Assembly (NCBI RefSeq): GCF_030866785.1
Contig: NZ_CP133018.1
Coordinates: 2,914,001 to 2,978,000 of the forward strand
DNA from: Agromyces protaetiae
GTDB taxonomy: Bacteria > Actinomycetota > Actinomycetes > Actinomycetales > Microbacteriaceae
Direction of reading: 5' to 3'
Length of the DNA stretch: 64,000 nucleotides
Shown: piece after piece, positions 54,456-63,465 of the stretch
How positions within the stretch are numbered: position 1 is the stretch's first letter
How the letters are laid out: each line of letters starts with the position of its first letter
Made by a program: the position numbers and the translations under genes
Notes under the pieces: model-generated
The model's input: only the letters and a program-made list of their open reading frames with translations
Told to the model about the DNA's origin: nothing
Databases searched by the model: none

Positions 54456-56633
54456 ATGACCGACACCCTCGACGACGATCGCACCTCGAGCGACTTCGAC
54501 GATGATTTCGAGCCGTTCGACGTCGAGGGCGCGCCTGAGCTCCCGACCGAGCGATACCTCGACCGCGAACTCAGCTGGCTCGCGTTCAATCAGCGGGTGC
54601 TCGAGCTCGCCGAGGATCCGCGGCTGCCGGTGCTCGAGCGGGCGAACTTCCTCGCCATCTTCGCGTCGAACCTCGACGAGTTCTTCATGGTCCGGGTCGC
54701 CGGGCTGAAACGTCGGATCGCGACCGGGCTCGCGGTGCCGACGAACGTCGGCCGCGCCCCGATCGATGTGCTCGAAGACATCTCCAGGGCCGCCCACGAG
54801 TTGCAGGAGCGGCACGCGGCGGCGTACCAGCGACTCGTGAAGCCGGCGCTCGCCGAGTCAGGCATCCACGTCGTGGCCTGGGCCGAGCTCGACGAGGCCG
54901 AGCAAGAGCACCTGCGCGGCTACTTCTCGCAGCAGATCTTCCCGGTGCTCATGCCGCTCGCCGTCGATCCCGCGCATCCGTTCCCCTACATCTCGGGGCT
55001 CTCGCTCAACCTGTCCGTTCGCGTCCGCAACAGCCGGACCGGGCGGCAGGAGTTCGCGCGCGTGAAGGTGCCGCAGATGCTGCCGCGCTTCGTGCAGGTC
55101 AGCGCGACCGAGAAGGTCGACGACGTCAGGTACATCGCGCTCGAGGACCTCATCGCGAACCACCTCGGCGACCTGTTCCCCGGCATGGAGATCCTCGACC
55201 ATCACGTGTTCCGCGTCACCCGCAACGAAGACGTCGAGATCGAGGAGGACGAGACCGAGAACCTGATCAAGGCCCTCGAGAAGGAGCTGCTGCGGCGACG
55301 CTTCGGGCCGCCGATCAGGCTCGAGGTCACCGACGACATGGACGACGTGACGCTCGGTCTGCTGGTGCGCGAACTCGACATCTCCGAGCGGGAGGTGTAC
55401 CGGCTGCCGTCGCCGCTCGACCTCGGTGGGCTGTTCGATCTCGCCCGCATCGACCGGCCCGATCTGCACTTCCCGACCGCCGTGCCGACGACGAACGCAC
55501 AACTGCAGCCGTCCGAGCCGAACCGGCAGGCCGACATCTTCGAGGCCGTCTCGCGCAAGGACGTGCTGCTGCACCACCCGTACGAGTCGTTCGCGACGAG
55601 CGTGCAGGCCTTCCTCGAACAGGCCGCCGCCGACCCCAACGTGCTCGCCATCAAGCAGACCCTCTACCGCACGTCGGGCGACAGCCCGATCGTGGAGGCC
55701 CTGATCGACGCGGCCGAGTCCGGCAAGCAGGTGCTCGCCCTCGTCGAGATCAAGGCCCGCTTCGACGAGGCCGCGAACATCACCTGGGCGCGCAAGCTCG
55801 AGAAGGCCGGCGTGCACGTCGTGTACGGCCTCGTGGGTCTGAAGACGCACTGCAAGCTCGCGCTCGTGATCCGGCAGGAGCAGGGTCGGCTGCGGCACTA
55901 CAGCCACATCGGCACGGGCAACTACAACCCGAAGACCAGCCGCATCTACGAGGACCTCGGCCTGCTCACGGCCGACGACCAGGTCGGCAAAGACCTCACC
56001 CGGCTCTTCAACGAGCTGTCCGGCTACGCGATCGAGAAGAAGTTCAAGCGGCTCCTCGTCGCGCCGCTGCACCTTCGGAAGGGGCTGCTCAAGCTCATCA
56101 CCACCGAGACCCGGAACGCGGAGGCCGGTCGCCCGGCCTCCATCCGCATCAAGGTCAACTCGATGGTCGACGAGGCCATCATCGACGCGCTGTATCGGGC
56201 CTCGAACGCGGGTGTGCGGGTCGACGTCTGGGTGCGCGGCATCTGCAGTCTCCGGCCCGGGATCCCGGGACTGAGCGAGCACATCAGGGTGCGATCGATC
56301 CTCGGCCGCTACCTCGAGCACTCTCGCATCTTCTCCTTCGGCAACGACGGCGACCCGCAGGTGTTCATCGGCTCGGCAGACATGATGCACCGCAACCTCG
56401 ACCGTCGCGTCGAAGCGCTCATCCGCCTCACCGACCCAGACCACCTGGCCGAGATCGACGCGCTGTTCGACGAGGCGCTCGACCCGCACACGAGCTCGTG
56501 GCATCTCGGCGAGGACGGCACCTGGGAACGCCACTCGACCGATGAGGACGGCCGCCCGCTCGTCGACCTGCAGGACCGCATGATGCAGCTGACCGCGCAG
56601 CGGGCCAGGCCACGCCCCGGGAAGCGTCGATGA
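54456..56633 (+). CDS. ppk: Polyphosphate kinase
   Basis: A 725-aa PPK1. N-terminal domain [20 protein letters not shown] and [20 protein letters not shown]; the phospholipase-D-like catalytic half contains the autophosphorylated His in [18 protein letters not shown] and the C-terminal [16 protein letters not shown]. Makes polyphosphate from ATP reversibly. GAGGAG lies just before the ATG. Stop overlaps the Nudix gene (ATGA), the usual ppk-mutT pairing in actinobacteria. Confidence 0.96.
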   Translation: MTDTLDDDRTSSDFDDDFEPFDVEGAPELPTERYLDRELSWLAFNQRVLELAEDPRLPVLERANFLAIFASNLDEFFMVRVAGLKRRIATGLAVPTNVGRAPIDVLEDISRAAHELQERHAAAYQRLVKPALAESGIHVVAWAELDEAEQEHLRGYFSQQIFPVLMPLAVDPAHPFPYISGLSLNLSVRVRNSRTGRQEFARVKVPQMLPRFVQVSATEKVDDVRYIALEDLIANHLGDLFPGMEILDHHVFRVTRNEDVEIEEDETENLIKALEKELLRRRFGPPIRLEVTDDMDDVTLGLLVRELDISEREVYRLPSPLDLGGLFDLARIDRPDLHFPTAVPTTNAQLQPSEPNRQADIFEAVSRKDVLLHHPYESFATSVQAFLEQAAADPNVLAIKQTLYRTSGDSPIVEALIDAAESGKQVLALVEIKARFDEAANITWARKLEKAGVHVVYGLVGLKTHCKLALVIRQEQGRLRHYSHIGTGNYNPKTSRIYEDLGLLTADDQVGKDLTRLFNELSGYAIEKKFKRLLVAPLHLRKGLLKLITTETRNAEAGRPASIRIKVNSMVDEAIIDALYRASNAGVRVDVWVRGICSLRPGIPGLSEHIRVRSILGRYLEHSRIFSFGNDGDPQVFIGSADMMHRNLDRRVEALIRLTDPDHLAEIDALFDEALDPHTSSWHLGEDGTWERHSTDEDGRPLVDLQDRMMQLTAQRARPRPGKRR

Positions 56634-57577
56634 CGCGCGCGGTCGAGACGGCGGTCTATGCGGCCGGCGCGGTGTGCTGGCGCGTGATCGACGGAAAGAT
56701 CCACATCCTCGTGGTGCACCGCACGGTCTACGGCGACGTCACCATCCCGAAGGGCAAGGTGGACCCGGGTGAATCGCTGCCGCAGACCGCGGTGCGCGAG
56801 ATCGCCGAGGAGACCGGGTTGCAGGTCGCCCTCGGCGTGCCGCTCGGTGAGTCGCGCTACGCCATGCCGAGCGGCCGCGAGAAGGTCGTGCACTATTGGG
56901 CGGCCGAGGTCAGCGACCGCGCGGTGCAGCGATCGACCTTCCGGCCGAACGCCGAGATCGCGGCACTCGAGTGGCTCACGATCAAGCAGGCGCGCGGCTA
57001 TCTCAGCTACGAGCCGGATGTCGCGATCCTCGACGCATTCGCGCGTCTGGTCGACCAGGGCGTCACGAACACGTTCGCGCTGCTCGTCGTGCGGCATGGC
57101 AAGGCCGTGGACAAGGGTGGCTGGCAGGGCGAGGACGCGGCGCGTCCGCTCACCGCTCGCGGCGTCGCGCAATCCGTCGCGCTGTCCAACGTGCTCGGGG
57201 CGTGGGCCCCGAAGCGCATCGTCTCGAGTCCCGCGGTGCGGTGCGTCTCGACGGTCGCACCGCTGTCGGCCGCGCTCGACATCCCGGTCAAGCGCGACGA
57301 GGGCATCAGCCAGCAGGCGTGGGAAGACGGCGAGAGCGAGGTCCGCCGGGTGGTCGGCAAGCGTGTGCGCGTCGGGAAGACCGCGGTGCTCTGCAGCCAC
57401 AATCCCGTGCTGCCCGCGATCATCCGGGAGATCGGCCTCGCGACCGGTACGCCGCTCGGCGGCTACGTCGAGGACGCCGCCTCGCTCGAGACCGGCGCGT
57501 ACAGCGTCGTGCATCTGTCGGCGAGCAACCCCAGCTCGGGCATCGTCGCGATCGAGACGCATCCGTCGCTCGCGTAG
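56630..57577 (+). CDS. Nudix hydrolase fused to a SixA-like phosphatase (MutT1 type)
   Basis: A 315-aa two-domain protein. Residues 1-140: Nudix domain with the full box [20 protein letters not shown]. Residues 150-315: histidine phosphatase domain with [23 protein letters not shown] and [11 protein letters not shown]. Matches mycobacterial MutT1, which removes 8-oxo-dGTP and diadenosine polyphosphates. Coupled to ppk, suggesting a shared nucleotide/polyphosphate role. Confidence 0.92.
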   Translation: MTRAVETAVYAAGAVCWRVIDGKIHILVVHRTVYGDVTIPKGKVDPGESLPQTAVREIAEETGLQVALGVPLGESRYAMPSGREKVVHYWAAEVSDRAVQRSTFRPNAEIAALEWLTIKQARGYLSYEPDVAILDAFARLVDQGVTNTFALLVVRHGKAVDKGGWQGEDAARPLTARGVAQSVALSNVLGAWAPKRIVSSPAVRCVSTVAPLSAALDIPVKRDEGISQQAWEDGESEVRRVVGKRVRVGKTAVLCSHNPVLPAIIREIGLATGTPLGGYVEDAASLETGAYSVVHLSASNPSSGIVAIETHPSLA

Positions 57578-57613
57578 TCGGGGTCGAGCCGCAGGGCGCA
57601 CTGGCAAGCAGTC

Positions 57614-57635
57614 GTTCACTTGCCGTTCACCATCG
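57614..57635 (+). promoter_or_regulatory. PHO box before pstS
   Basis: GTTCACTTGCC followed directly by GTTCACC: two direct repeats at 11-bp spacing, the actinomycete PHO-box layout. TAAGGC at 57649-57654 lies 17 bp after the second repeat and could be the -10, so the box would overlap the -35 region. RegX3 is the probable activator. Confidence 0.65.
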
Positions 57636-57730
57636 CGGGGGAAGCTCGTAAGGCGAGCTGCATAGCGTCGCAGGCGGGCCGAGCACCGGCCCGAACCCCC
57701 TGCAATCAGACCCCTGAAGGGACACTTCAC

Positions 57731-58828
57731 GTGAACGTGAACGTCAAGCGTTTCGGCGCCCCCGCCGTCATCGCCACCGCCGCTGTGCTCGCGCTCAGCT
57801 CCTGCGCCTCGAACGAAGGCAACGCCGCTCCCGAAGAGTCGGCCTCGTCGCTCTCCGGCAACCTCGTCGGCGCCGGCGCGTCGTCGCAGGACGCCGCCCA
57901 GCAGGCCTGGATCGCGGGCTTCCAGACCGCGAACCCCGAGGTCACCATCGACTACGACCCCTCGGGCTCCGGCGCGGGTCGCGAGACGTTCCTCGAGGGC
58001 GCGAGCGCCTTCGCCGGTTCGGACCGTGCGTTCAACGACGAGGAGATCGCCGAGGGCGGCTTCGCCGCCTGCGCCCCCGACAGCGACCTCGTCGAGCTGC
58101 CGCTGTACATCTCGCCGATCGCGGTCATCTTCAACCTCGAGGGCATCGACTCGCTCAACCTCGACGCGGCGACCCTCGCCGGCATCTTCAACGGCACCAT
58201 CACCACCTGGAACGACCCGGCGATCGCCGGCCAGAACGAGGGTGTCGAGCTGCCCGCCACGGCGATCACGCCGGTGCACCGCTCGGACGACTCGGGCACC
58301 ACCGAGAACTTCACCGAGTACCTCAACGCCGTCGCGCCCGACGTGTGGACGTGGGAGGCCGACGGTGTGTGGCCGCTCGAGTCCGGTGAGGCCGCTCAGG
58401 GCACCTCCGGCCTCGTCGACGCCGTGACCAACGGCACCGGCACCATCGGCTACGCCGACGCCTCGCGCGCCGGCGACCTCGGCACCGTCGCGGTGCAGGT
58501 CGGCAGCGAGTACGTCGAGTACTCGCCCGAGGCGGCCGCCGCGATCGTCGACGCGTCGCCGCTCGTGGAGGGCCGCGCCTCGACCGACCTCGCCATCGAG
58601 CTCGACCGCACCACCGAAGAGGCCGGCGTCTACCCGATCGTGCTGATCAGCTACCTCATCGGCTGCGCCGAGTACGCCGAGCCCGACAACGTCGAGCTGG
58701 TCAAGTCGTACTTCTCGTACATCGCGAGCGAAGAGGGTCAGCAGGCCGGTGCCGAGGCCGCCGGTTCCGCGCCGATCTCGGAGCAGCTGCGCGAGCAGGT
58801 CACCGCGGCGATCGACGCCATCAAGTAA
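57731..58828 (+). CDS. pstS: Phosphate-binding lipoprotein PstS
   Basis: A 365-aa protein from a GTG with GAAGGGA upstream (a second GTG is two codons on). Signal with lipobox LSSC. The mature protein has the PstS phosphate-site segments GAGASSQ, DPSGSGAGRETFLEG, FAGSDRAF and HRSDDSGTTENFTEYL. It captures phosphate outside the cell for PstCAB. First gene of pstSCAB; a hairpin follows. Confidence 0.95.
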   Translation: MNVNVKRFGAPAVIATAAVLALSSCASNEGNAAPEESASSLSGNLVGAGASSQDAAQQAWIAGFQTANPEVTIDYDPSGSGAGRETFLEGASAFAGSDRAFNDEEIAEGGFAACAPDSDLVELPLYISPIAVIFNLEGIDSLNLDAATLAGIFNGTITTWNDPAIAGQNEGVELPATAITPVHRSDDSGTTENFTEYLNAVAPDVWTWEADGVWPLESGEAAQGTSGLVDAVTNGTGTIGYADASRAGDLGTVAVQVGSEYVEYSPEAAAAIVDASPLVEGRASTDLAIELDRTTEEAGVYPIVLISYLIGCAEYAEPDNVELVKSYFSYIASEEGQQAGAEAAGSAPISEQLREQVTAAIDAIK

Positions 58829-58839
58829 ACATCCCGGTT

Positions 58840-58884
58840 GTGCCCGGCCCTGAGATCTGCGTTGATGGATCCTGGGCCGGGCAC
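58840..58884 (+). terminator. Hairpin between pstS and pstC
   Basis: 11-bp perfect stem (GTGCCCGGCCC / GGGCCGGGCAC) with a 23-nt loop, 11 bp after the pstS stop. Probably a partial terminator or mRNA stabiliser that keeps PstS in excess over the permease genes. Confidence 0.6.
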
Positions 58885-58928
58885 GGCCAGCCTCTCTCTT
58901 CCCCCGACAGAACCGAGGACCCGGCCAG

Positions 58929-59867
58929 ATGAGCACCGCCCCCGCACCGATCAAGGCGAAGATCCGCCTCGGTGACCTCGTCTTCTCGCGATCGGCGCTC
59001 TTCGCCGGGTCGATGATCCTGATCACCCTGGCGGCCGTCGCGATCTTCCTCATCGTGCAGTCGATCCCGGCGCTGTTCGCCACGAACGAGGACGCCTCGA
59101 TCCTGCCGACGAACTTCTGGCAGTACGTCGGTCCGCTCGTCTTCGGCACCATCTGGGCGGCCGCGCTCGCGCTGCTCATGGCCGTCCCGGTCTCGATCGG
59201 CATCGCGCTCTTCATCTCGCACTACGCACCGCGGCGACTCGCCTCGGTGCTCGGCTACATCGTCGACCTGCTCGCCGCGGTGCCCTCGGTCGTGTTCGGC
59301 CTCTGGGGCATCGGCGTGCTGGCCCCCGCGATCGTGCCCGTCTACGAGTGGTTGAACACCAACATGGGCTGGATCCCGCTCTTCGGCGGCACGGTCTCGG
59401 CCACCGGCCGTACCATCCTCACCGCGGCCGTCGTGCTCGCCGTCATGGTGCTGCCGATCATGACCGCCATCTGCCGCGAGGTCTTCCTGCAGACGCCCGT
59501 GCTGCACGAAGAGGCGGCACTGGCCCTCGGCGCCACCCGATGGGAGATGATCCGCATGTCGGTCCTGCCGTTCGGCCGGCCCGGCATCATCTCCGCCTCG
59601 GTGCTCGGTCTCGGCCGTGCGCTCGGTGAGACCATGGCGGTGGCCATGGTGCTCTCGGCCTCGCAGGTCATCAGCTTCGAGCTGCTCACCTCGGTCAATC
59701 CGACGACGATCGCGGCGAACATCGCCCTCAGCTTCCCCGAGGCTTACGGTCTCAACGTCAACGTGCTGATCGCCACGGGCCTCATCCTGTTCATCGTCAC
59801 CTTCGCGGTCAACGCGGTCGCGCGCTGGATCGTGTCGCGCCGCAAGGAATTCTCGGGAGCCAACTGA
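58929..59867 (+). CDS. pstC: Phosphate ABC transporter permease PstC
   Basis: A 312-aa membrane protein with six membrane helices, the first at about 25-47. The EAA-type loop is EEAALALGATRWEMIRMSVL. LAAVPSVVFGLWGIGVLAP is typical for PstC. Its stop overlaps the pstA start (TGATG). Confidence 0.95.
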   Translation: MSTAPAPIKAKIRLGDLVFSRSALFAGSMILITLAAVAIFLIVQSIPALFATNEDASILPTNFWQYVGPLVFGTIWAAALALLMAVPVSIGIALFISHYAPRRLASVLGYIVDLLAAVPSVVFGLWGIGVLAPAIVPVYEWLNTNMGWIPLFGGTVSATGRTILTAAVVLAVMVLPIMTAICREVFLQTPVLHEEAALALGATRWEMIRMSVLPFGRPGIISASVLGLGRALGETMAVAMVLSASQVISFELLTSVNPTTIAANIALSFPEAYGLNVNVLIATGLILFIVTFAVNAVARWIVSRRKEFSGAN

Positions 59868-60967
59868 TGACCGTCACGTCCACGCCCCCTGAGACGACGC
59901 CGCGCGTCAGCACCCCCATCGCCAATTCGCTCACCGCCGGCCGGCTGCCGAACGGCGCACCGTGGATGCTGCTCGGCGCCGCGCTCGCCGTGTCCGGTGT
60001 GCTCTTCGGGGTCATCGCGCTCGGCGCAGGCGAGTACAACTGGGTCGGCGCGATCGTGGTCGGCGCGATCCTGTACATCCCCGCCATCTGGCTGTTCTCC
60101 TCGATCGTCGAGGGCCGCCGACGGGCGACCGACCGCCTCGTGACCGCGCTCGTCACCGGTGCGTTCCTGCTCGCGATGATCCCGCTGATCTCGCTGATCT
60201 ACACCGTGTTGAGCCTGGGCCTCGCCCGCTTCGACGCCGAGTTCTTCACCTCGTCGATGCGCAACGTGACCGGTGAGGGCGGCGGCGCGCTGCACGCCAT
60301 CGTCGGCACCCTGATCATGACCGGCACCGCGGCGATCATCTCGATCCCGATCGGCCTCATGACCTCGATCTACCTGGTCGAGTACGGGCGCGGCAAGATC
60401 GCGCGCGGCATCACCTTCCTCGTCGACGTCATGACGGGCATCCCCTCGATCGTCGCCGGCCTGTTCGCCTACGCGCTGTTCGCGATCTTCTTCGGGCCGG
60501 GCGTGCGCCTCGGCATCGCGGGCGCCGTCGCGCTCGCGGTGCTCATGATCCCCGTCGTCGTCCGCTCCAGCGAGGAGATGCTGCGCCTCGTGCCGAACGA
60601 GCTGCGCGAGGCATCCCTCGCCCTGGGCGTGCCGAAGTGGCTCACGATCGTGAAGGTCGTGCTGCCCACCTCGATCGCCGGCATCACGACCGGCATCATG
60701 CTCGCCATCGCCCGGGTCATCGGCGAGACGGCGCCACTGCTCATCGCGGCCGGCTTCACGCAGAGCATGAACTACAACGAGTTCGACGGCCGCATGCAGT
60801 CGCTGCCGGTCTTCGTGTACACGCAGTACGCCAACCAGGGCAACCCGCCCGAGGCGTACCTCGACCGGGCGTGGGCCGCCGCGCTCACCCTCATCCTCAT
60901 CGTCATGGCGCTGAACCTGCTCGCCCGGCTCATCGCCCGCCTCTTCGCGCCGAAGTTCGGCCGCTGA
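59867..60967 (+). CDS. pstA: Phosphate ABC transporter permease PstA
   Basis: A 366-aa permease, longer than average because of a roughly 90-residue N-terminal part with two extra hydrophobic segments. The core shows FLVDVMTGIPSIVAGLFAYA and the EAA loop REASLALGVPKWLTIVKVVL. Coupled to pstC and followed at 22 bp by pstB. Confidence 0.95.
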   Translation: MTVTSTPPETTPRVSTPIANSLTAGRLPNGAPWMLLGAALAVSGVLFGVIALGAGEYNWVGAIVVGAILYIPAIWLFSSIVEGRRRATDRLVTALVTGAFLLAMIPLISLIYTVLSLGLARFDAEFFTSSMRNVTGEGGGALHAIVGTLIMTGTAAIISIPIGLMTSIYLVEYGRGKIARGITFLVDVMTGIPSIVAGLFAYALFAIFFGPGVRLGIAGAVALAVLMIPVVVRSSEEMLRLVPNELREASLALGVPKWLTIVKVVLPTSIAGITTGIMLAIARVIGETAPLLIAAGFTQSMNYNEFDGRMQSLPVFVYTQYANQGNPPEAYLDRAWAAALTLILIVMALNLLARLIARLFAPKFGR

Positions 60968-60989
60968 TCCCCCCAGTTAGGAAACGAAC

Positions 60990-61769
60990 GTGTCCAAGCG
61001 CATCGAGGTTCGCGACCTCAACGTCTACTACTCGAAGTTCCTCGCGGTCGAGGGCGTCTCGCTCGAGATCGAGCCCCGCAGCGTGACCGCGTTCATCGGC
61101 CCGTCGGGCTGCGGCAAGTCGACCTTCCTCCGGACCCTGAACCGCATGCACGAGGTCATCCCGGGGGCGCGCGTCGAGGGCGAGGTGCTGATCGACGGCA
61201 ACAACCTGTACGACCCCGACGTCGACCCGGTGCTCGTGCGCCGTCAGGTCGGCATGGTCTTCCAGCGGCCGAACCCGTTCCCGACGATGTCGATCAAGGA
61301 GAACGTGCTCGCGGGCGTGAAGCTCAACAACCGGCGCATGTCGAAGTCCGACGGCGACGCGCTCGTCGAGAAGTCGCTGCGCGGCGCGAACCTCTGGAAC
61401 GAGGTCAAGGACCGGCTCGACCGCCCGGGCTCGGGCCTGTCGGGCGGCCAGCAGCAGCGCCTCTGCATCGCGCGGGCGATCGCGGTCTCCCCCGAGGTCA
61501 TCCTCATGGACGAGCCGTGCTCGGCCCTCGACCCGATCTCGACCCTCGCGATCGAGGACCTCATCGAGGAGCTCAAGCAGGAGTACACGATCGTGATCGT
61601 GACCCACAACATGCAGCAGGCCTCGCGCGTGTCCGACAAGACCGCGTTCTTCAACATCGCGGGCACCGGCAAGCCGGGCAAGCTCATCGAGTACGACCAG
61701 ACCACGACGATCTTCTCCAACCCGACCGTCAAGGCCACCGAGGACTACGTGTCGGGTCGCTTCGGCTGA
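60990..61769 (+). CDS. pstB: Phosphate ABC transporter ATPase PstB
   Basis: A 259-aa ATPase of typical length, GTG start. Walker [17 protein letters not shown]-loop [14 protein letters not shown], signature [17 protein letters not shown], Walker [17 protein letters not shown], switch His in [16 protein letters not shown]. Energises phosphate import. Confidence 0.96.
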   Translation: MSKRIEVRDLNVYYSKFLAVEGVSLEIEPRSVTAFIGPSGCGKSTFLRTLNRMHEVIPGARVEGEVLIDGNNLYDPDVDPVLVRRQVGMVFQRPNPFPTMSIKENVLAGVKLNNRRMSKSDGDALVEKSLRGANLWNEVKDRLDRPGSGLSGGQQQRLCIARAIAVSPEVILMDEPCSALDPISTLAIEDLIEELKQEYTIVIVTHNMQQASRVSDKTAFFNIAGTGKPGKLIEYDQTTTIFSNPTVKATEDYVSGRFG

Positions 61770-61810
61770 GTCGCGCCTGATCGGCGCTGCGGCGACGGAT
61801 GCCTCGGCCT

Positions 61811-61828
61811 CGCGGTCCTCGGACCGCG
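61811..61828 (+). terminator. Small hairpin after pstB
   Basis: CGCGGTCC-TC-GGACCGCG, an 8-bp stem with a 2-nt loop, 41 bp after the pstB stop. Weak candidate terminator. The 580-bp stretch 61,770-62,349 holds no gene, only repeats described separately. Confidence 0.35.
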
Positions 61829-61923
61829 GGCCGCACGCGTCCCCCGCAGCCCGGCGACCCGCCGACCCGGCCACCCGGCCACCCGGCCACCCGCCCACCC
61901 GCCGAACCCGTCGGCCGACTCCT

Positions 61924-61998
61924 TGCGCAGGAAGATTCGCGCGACGCGCCGGAGACACGGCGCCGACACGCCGCCATCACGGCCACGGTTCCTGAGCA
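61924..61998. repeat. 75-bp inverted-repeat element, copy C1
   Basis: Ends TGCGCAGGAA ... TTCCTGAGCA; internal GACGCGCCG and GACACGCCG 22 bp apart. Followed by a GAGCGAGCAGG...GGATGCCTCGG flank that is repeated after C2. Confidence 0.85.
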
Positions 61999-62109
61999 AG
62001 AGCGGGAGAGGGCGAGCGAGCAGGTGGGCGAGCGGATGCCTCGGCCCCACCGTCTGCACGACCGCGGCGCCGTTCGGCTACCGCGTTGCCCCAGCCCGCC
62101 CGCCGACCC

Positions 62110-62177
62110 GGCCACCCGCCGACCCCGGCCACCCGCCGACCCCGGCCACCCGCCGACCCCGGCCATCCGGCGACCCC
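62110..62177 (+). repeat. Four 17-bp tandem repeats (GGCCACCCGCCGACCCC)
   Basis: Three perfect units and one degenerate unit between C1 and C2. A related 8-bp GGCCACCC array lies at about 61,872-61,900 before C1. Confidence 0.9.
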
Positions 62178-62192
62178 GGCCCACCGACTCCT

Positions 62193-62267
62193 TGCTCAGG
62201 AAGATTCGCGCGACGCGCCGGAGACGCAGCGCAGACACGCCGGCATTGCGGCCGAGATTCCTGAGCA
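62193..62267. repeat. 75-bp inverted-repeat element, copy C2
   Basis: Perfect ends TGCTCAGGAA ... TTCCTGAGCA. About 80% identical to C1, 269 bp away, same orientation. Its flank continues to within about 40 bp of the PabC-like gene's stop. Confidence 0.85.
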
Positions 62268-62349
62268 CGAGCGGAGGGCGCGCGAGCAGGCGGGCGAGCG
62301 GATGCCTCGGCCTCGCGGTCCGCGGACAGCGGCGCCGGCCCGTTGCGCG

Positions 62350-63237
62350 TCAGTCGCGCGGGGTGAGCAGGTAGGCGTTGAAGGCGGCGGTCGTGTCGGC
62401 GTCGAAGGGCAGGGGTTCGCCGTCGAGCTCGCGGATGCCGGCGGCGAGGCGCACGCTCGACACCAGCCAGGCCGCGTCGGCGGTGTGCAGCTCGTCGACC
62501 GGGATGTCTCGGTATTCGACGCGTTCCCCCAGCGCCGCGAGGTGGTCGAAGAGGCTCTGCTGGGTCGTGCCGTGCAGGATCGCACCCGAGGGAGCCGGCG
62601 TCGAGTACACCCCGTCACGGCGCAGGATGACGCTCGAGGTGGGGCCCTCCATGACGTAGCCGTCTGAGGAGACGAAGACGCTGTCATCGGCGCCACGCCG
62701 CTTCGCCTCGCGGATCGCCGCCATGTTCACGGCGTAGGACAAGGTCTTGGCACCGAGCAGCAGCCACGGCGCGCGCTCGGCCGCACCACGGTCGTAGCCG
62801 CGGTCGAGCGTCACGGCACGGATGCCCTGCGTGCGCGGCGCACTGAAGTCGGCGACGGGCGAGGCCGCGAGCCACGCTGTGGGTGCCGGGCCGTGCTCCA
62901 CGCCGCGGCTCAGCACGAGCTTGATGGAGAACTCGCCCGTTTGCGGCAGCTTGTCCACCGCAGTGGCGATTGCCGCCTCCCACTGGCCGAGGTGAGGCTC
63001 GGGCAGGTCGCAGATGCGTGCCGAGTTGCGCAGCCGTTCGAGGTGCGGCCGGGTCTCCTGCGCGTGCCCGTCGACCACGCCGATGGTCTCGAAGATGCCG
63101 TCGCCGCGCTGCGTCGACAACTCCCCCACACGCAGCGCCGGCTCGCTCGCGTCGACCTCGCGGAACGTCGCCGACGCGTCGCCGAGCTCGGCGTCGGCGG
63201 GCACGGGATCGATGAGCAGGGTCACGATGAGGGCCAT
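62350..63237 (-). CDS. Class IV aminotransferase (aminodeoxychorismate lyase-like)
   Basis: A 295-aa PLP enzyme of fold type IV. The PLP lysine is in LLGAKTLSYAVNMAAIREA; the phosphate-binding segments VMEGPTSSVILRR and GAILHGTTQQSLFDHL are clear. The start region QRGDGIFETIGVVDG is typical of PabC, but D-amino-acid or branched-chain aminotransferase activity is possible. The ATG lies 6 nt after TACGCT (complement of 63244-63249), a leaderless arrangement. Confidence 0.88.
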   Translation of the reverse strand: MALIVTLLIDPVPADAELGDASATFREVDASEPALRVGELSTQRGDGIFETIGVVDGHAQETRPHLERLRNSARICDLPEPHLGQWEAAIATAVDKLPQTGEFSIKLVLSRGVEHGPAPTAWLAASPVADFSAPRTQGIRAVTLDRGYDRGAAERAPWLLLGAKTLSYAVNMAAIREAKRRGADDSVFVSSDGYVMEGPTSSVILRRDGVYSTPAPSGAILHGTTQQSLFDHLAALGERVEYRDIPVDELHTADAAWLVSSVRLAAGIRELDGEPLPFDADTTAAFNAYLLTPRD

Positions 63238-63249
63238 GCTCCGAGCGTA

Positions 63250-63465
63250 GCCGCGATGCGCCCTGCCGCCGGCAAAACGGCCGCCGGCAGCCGGGCCCTG
63301 GCCTCAGCCAGCGGGCAAAGAAGTACCGGGCCGCAGAACGCCTCTCGGCGCGAGGCCGCTCGGAGCGGCGAATATTGGAGCCCGGGGTTACTGCGGCCCG
63401 GCCATACGAGTGTAACCCGGCGCTTCTGCGAGGTATTCCGGGGTTGCCGAATCCGCCGGGCTCGG
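63250..63465 (-). other. Structured GC-rich spacer without a gene
   Basis: 216 bp upstream of the PabC-like gene with several consecutive hairpins: CTGGC/GCCAG (63298-63311), GCCTC/GAGGC (63340-63356), GCCGCT/AGCGGC (63355-63369), and GGGGTTAC paired with GTAACCC (63384-63418). It is not tRNA-like. Could be an RNA leader, a small RNA, or the terminator of the upstream gene; I cannot decide. Confidence 0.35.

Noticed and set aside
63370..63450. Possible tRNA upstream of the PabC-like gene
   Set aside because: No cloverleaf with matching acceptor, anticodon and T arms can be drawn; the T-loop-like stretch lacks the GGTTCGA pattern.
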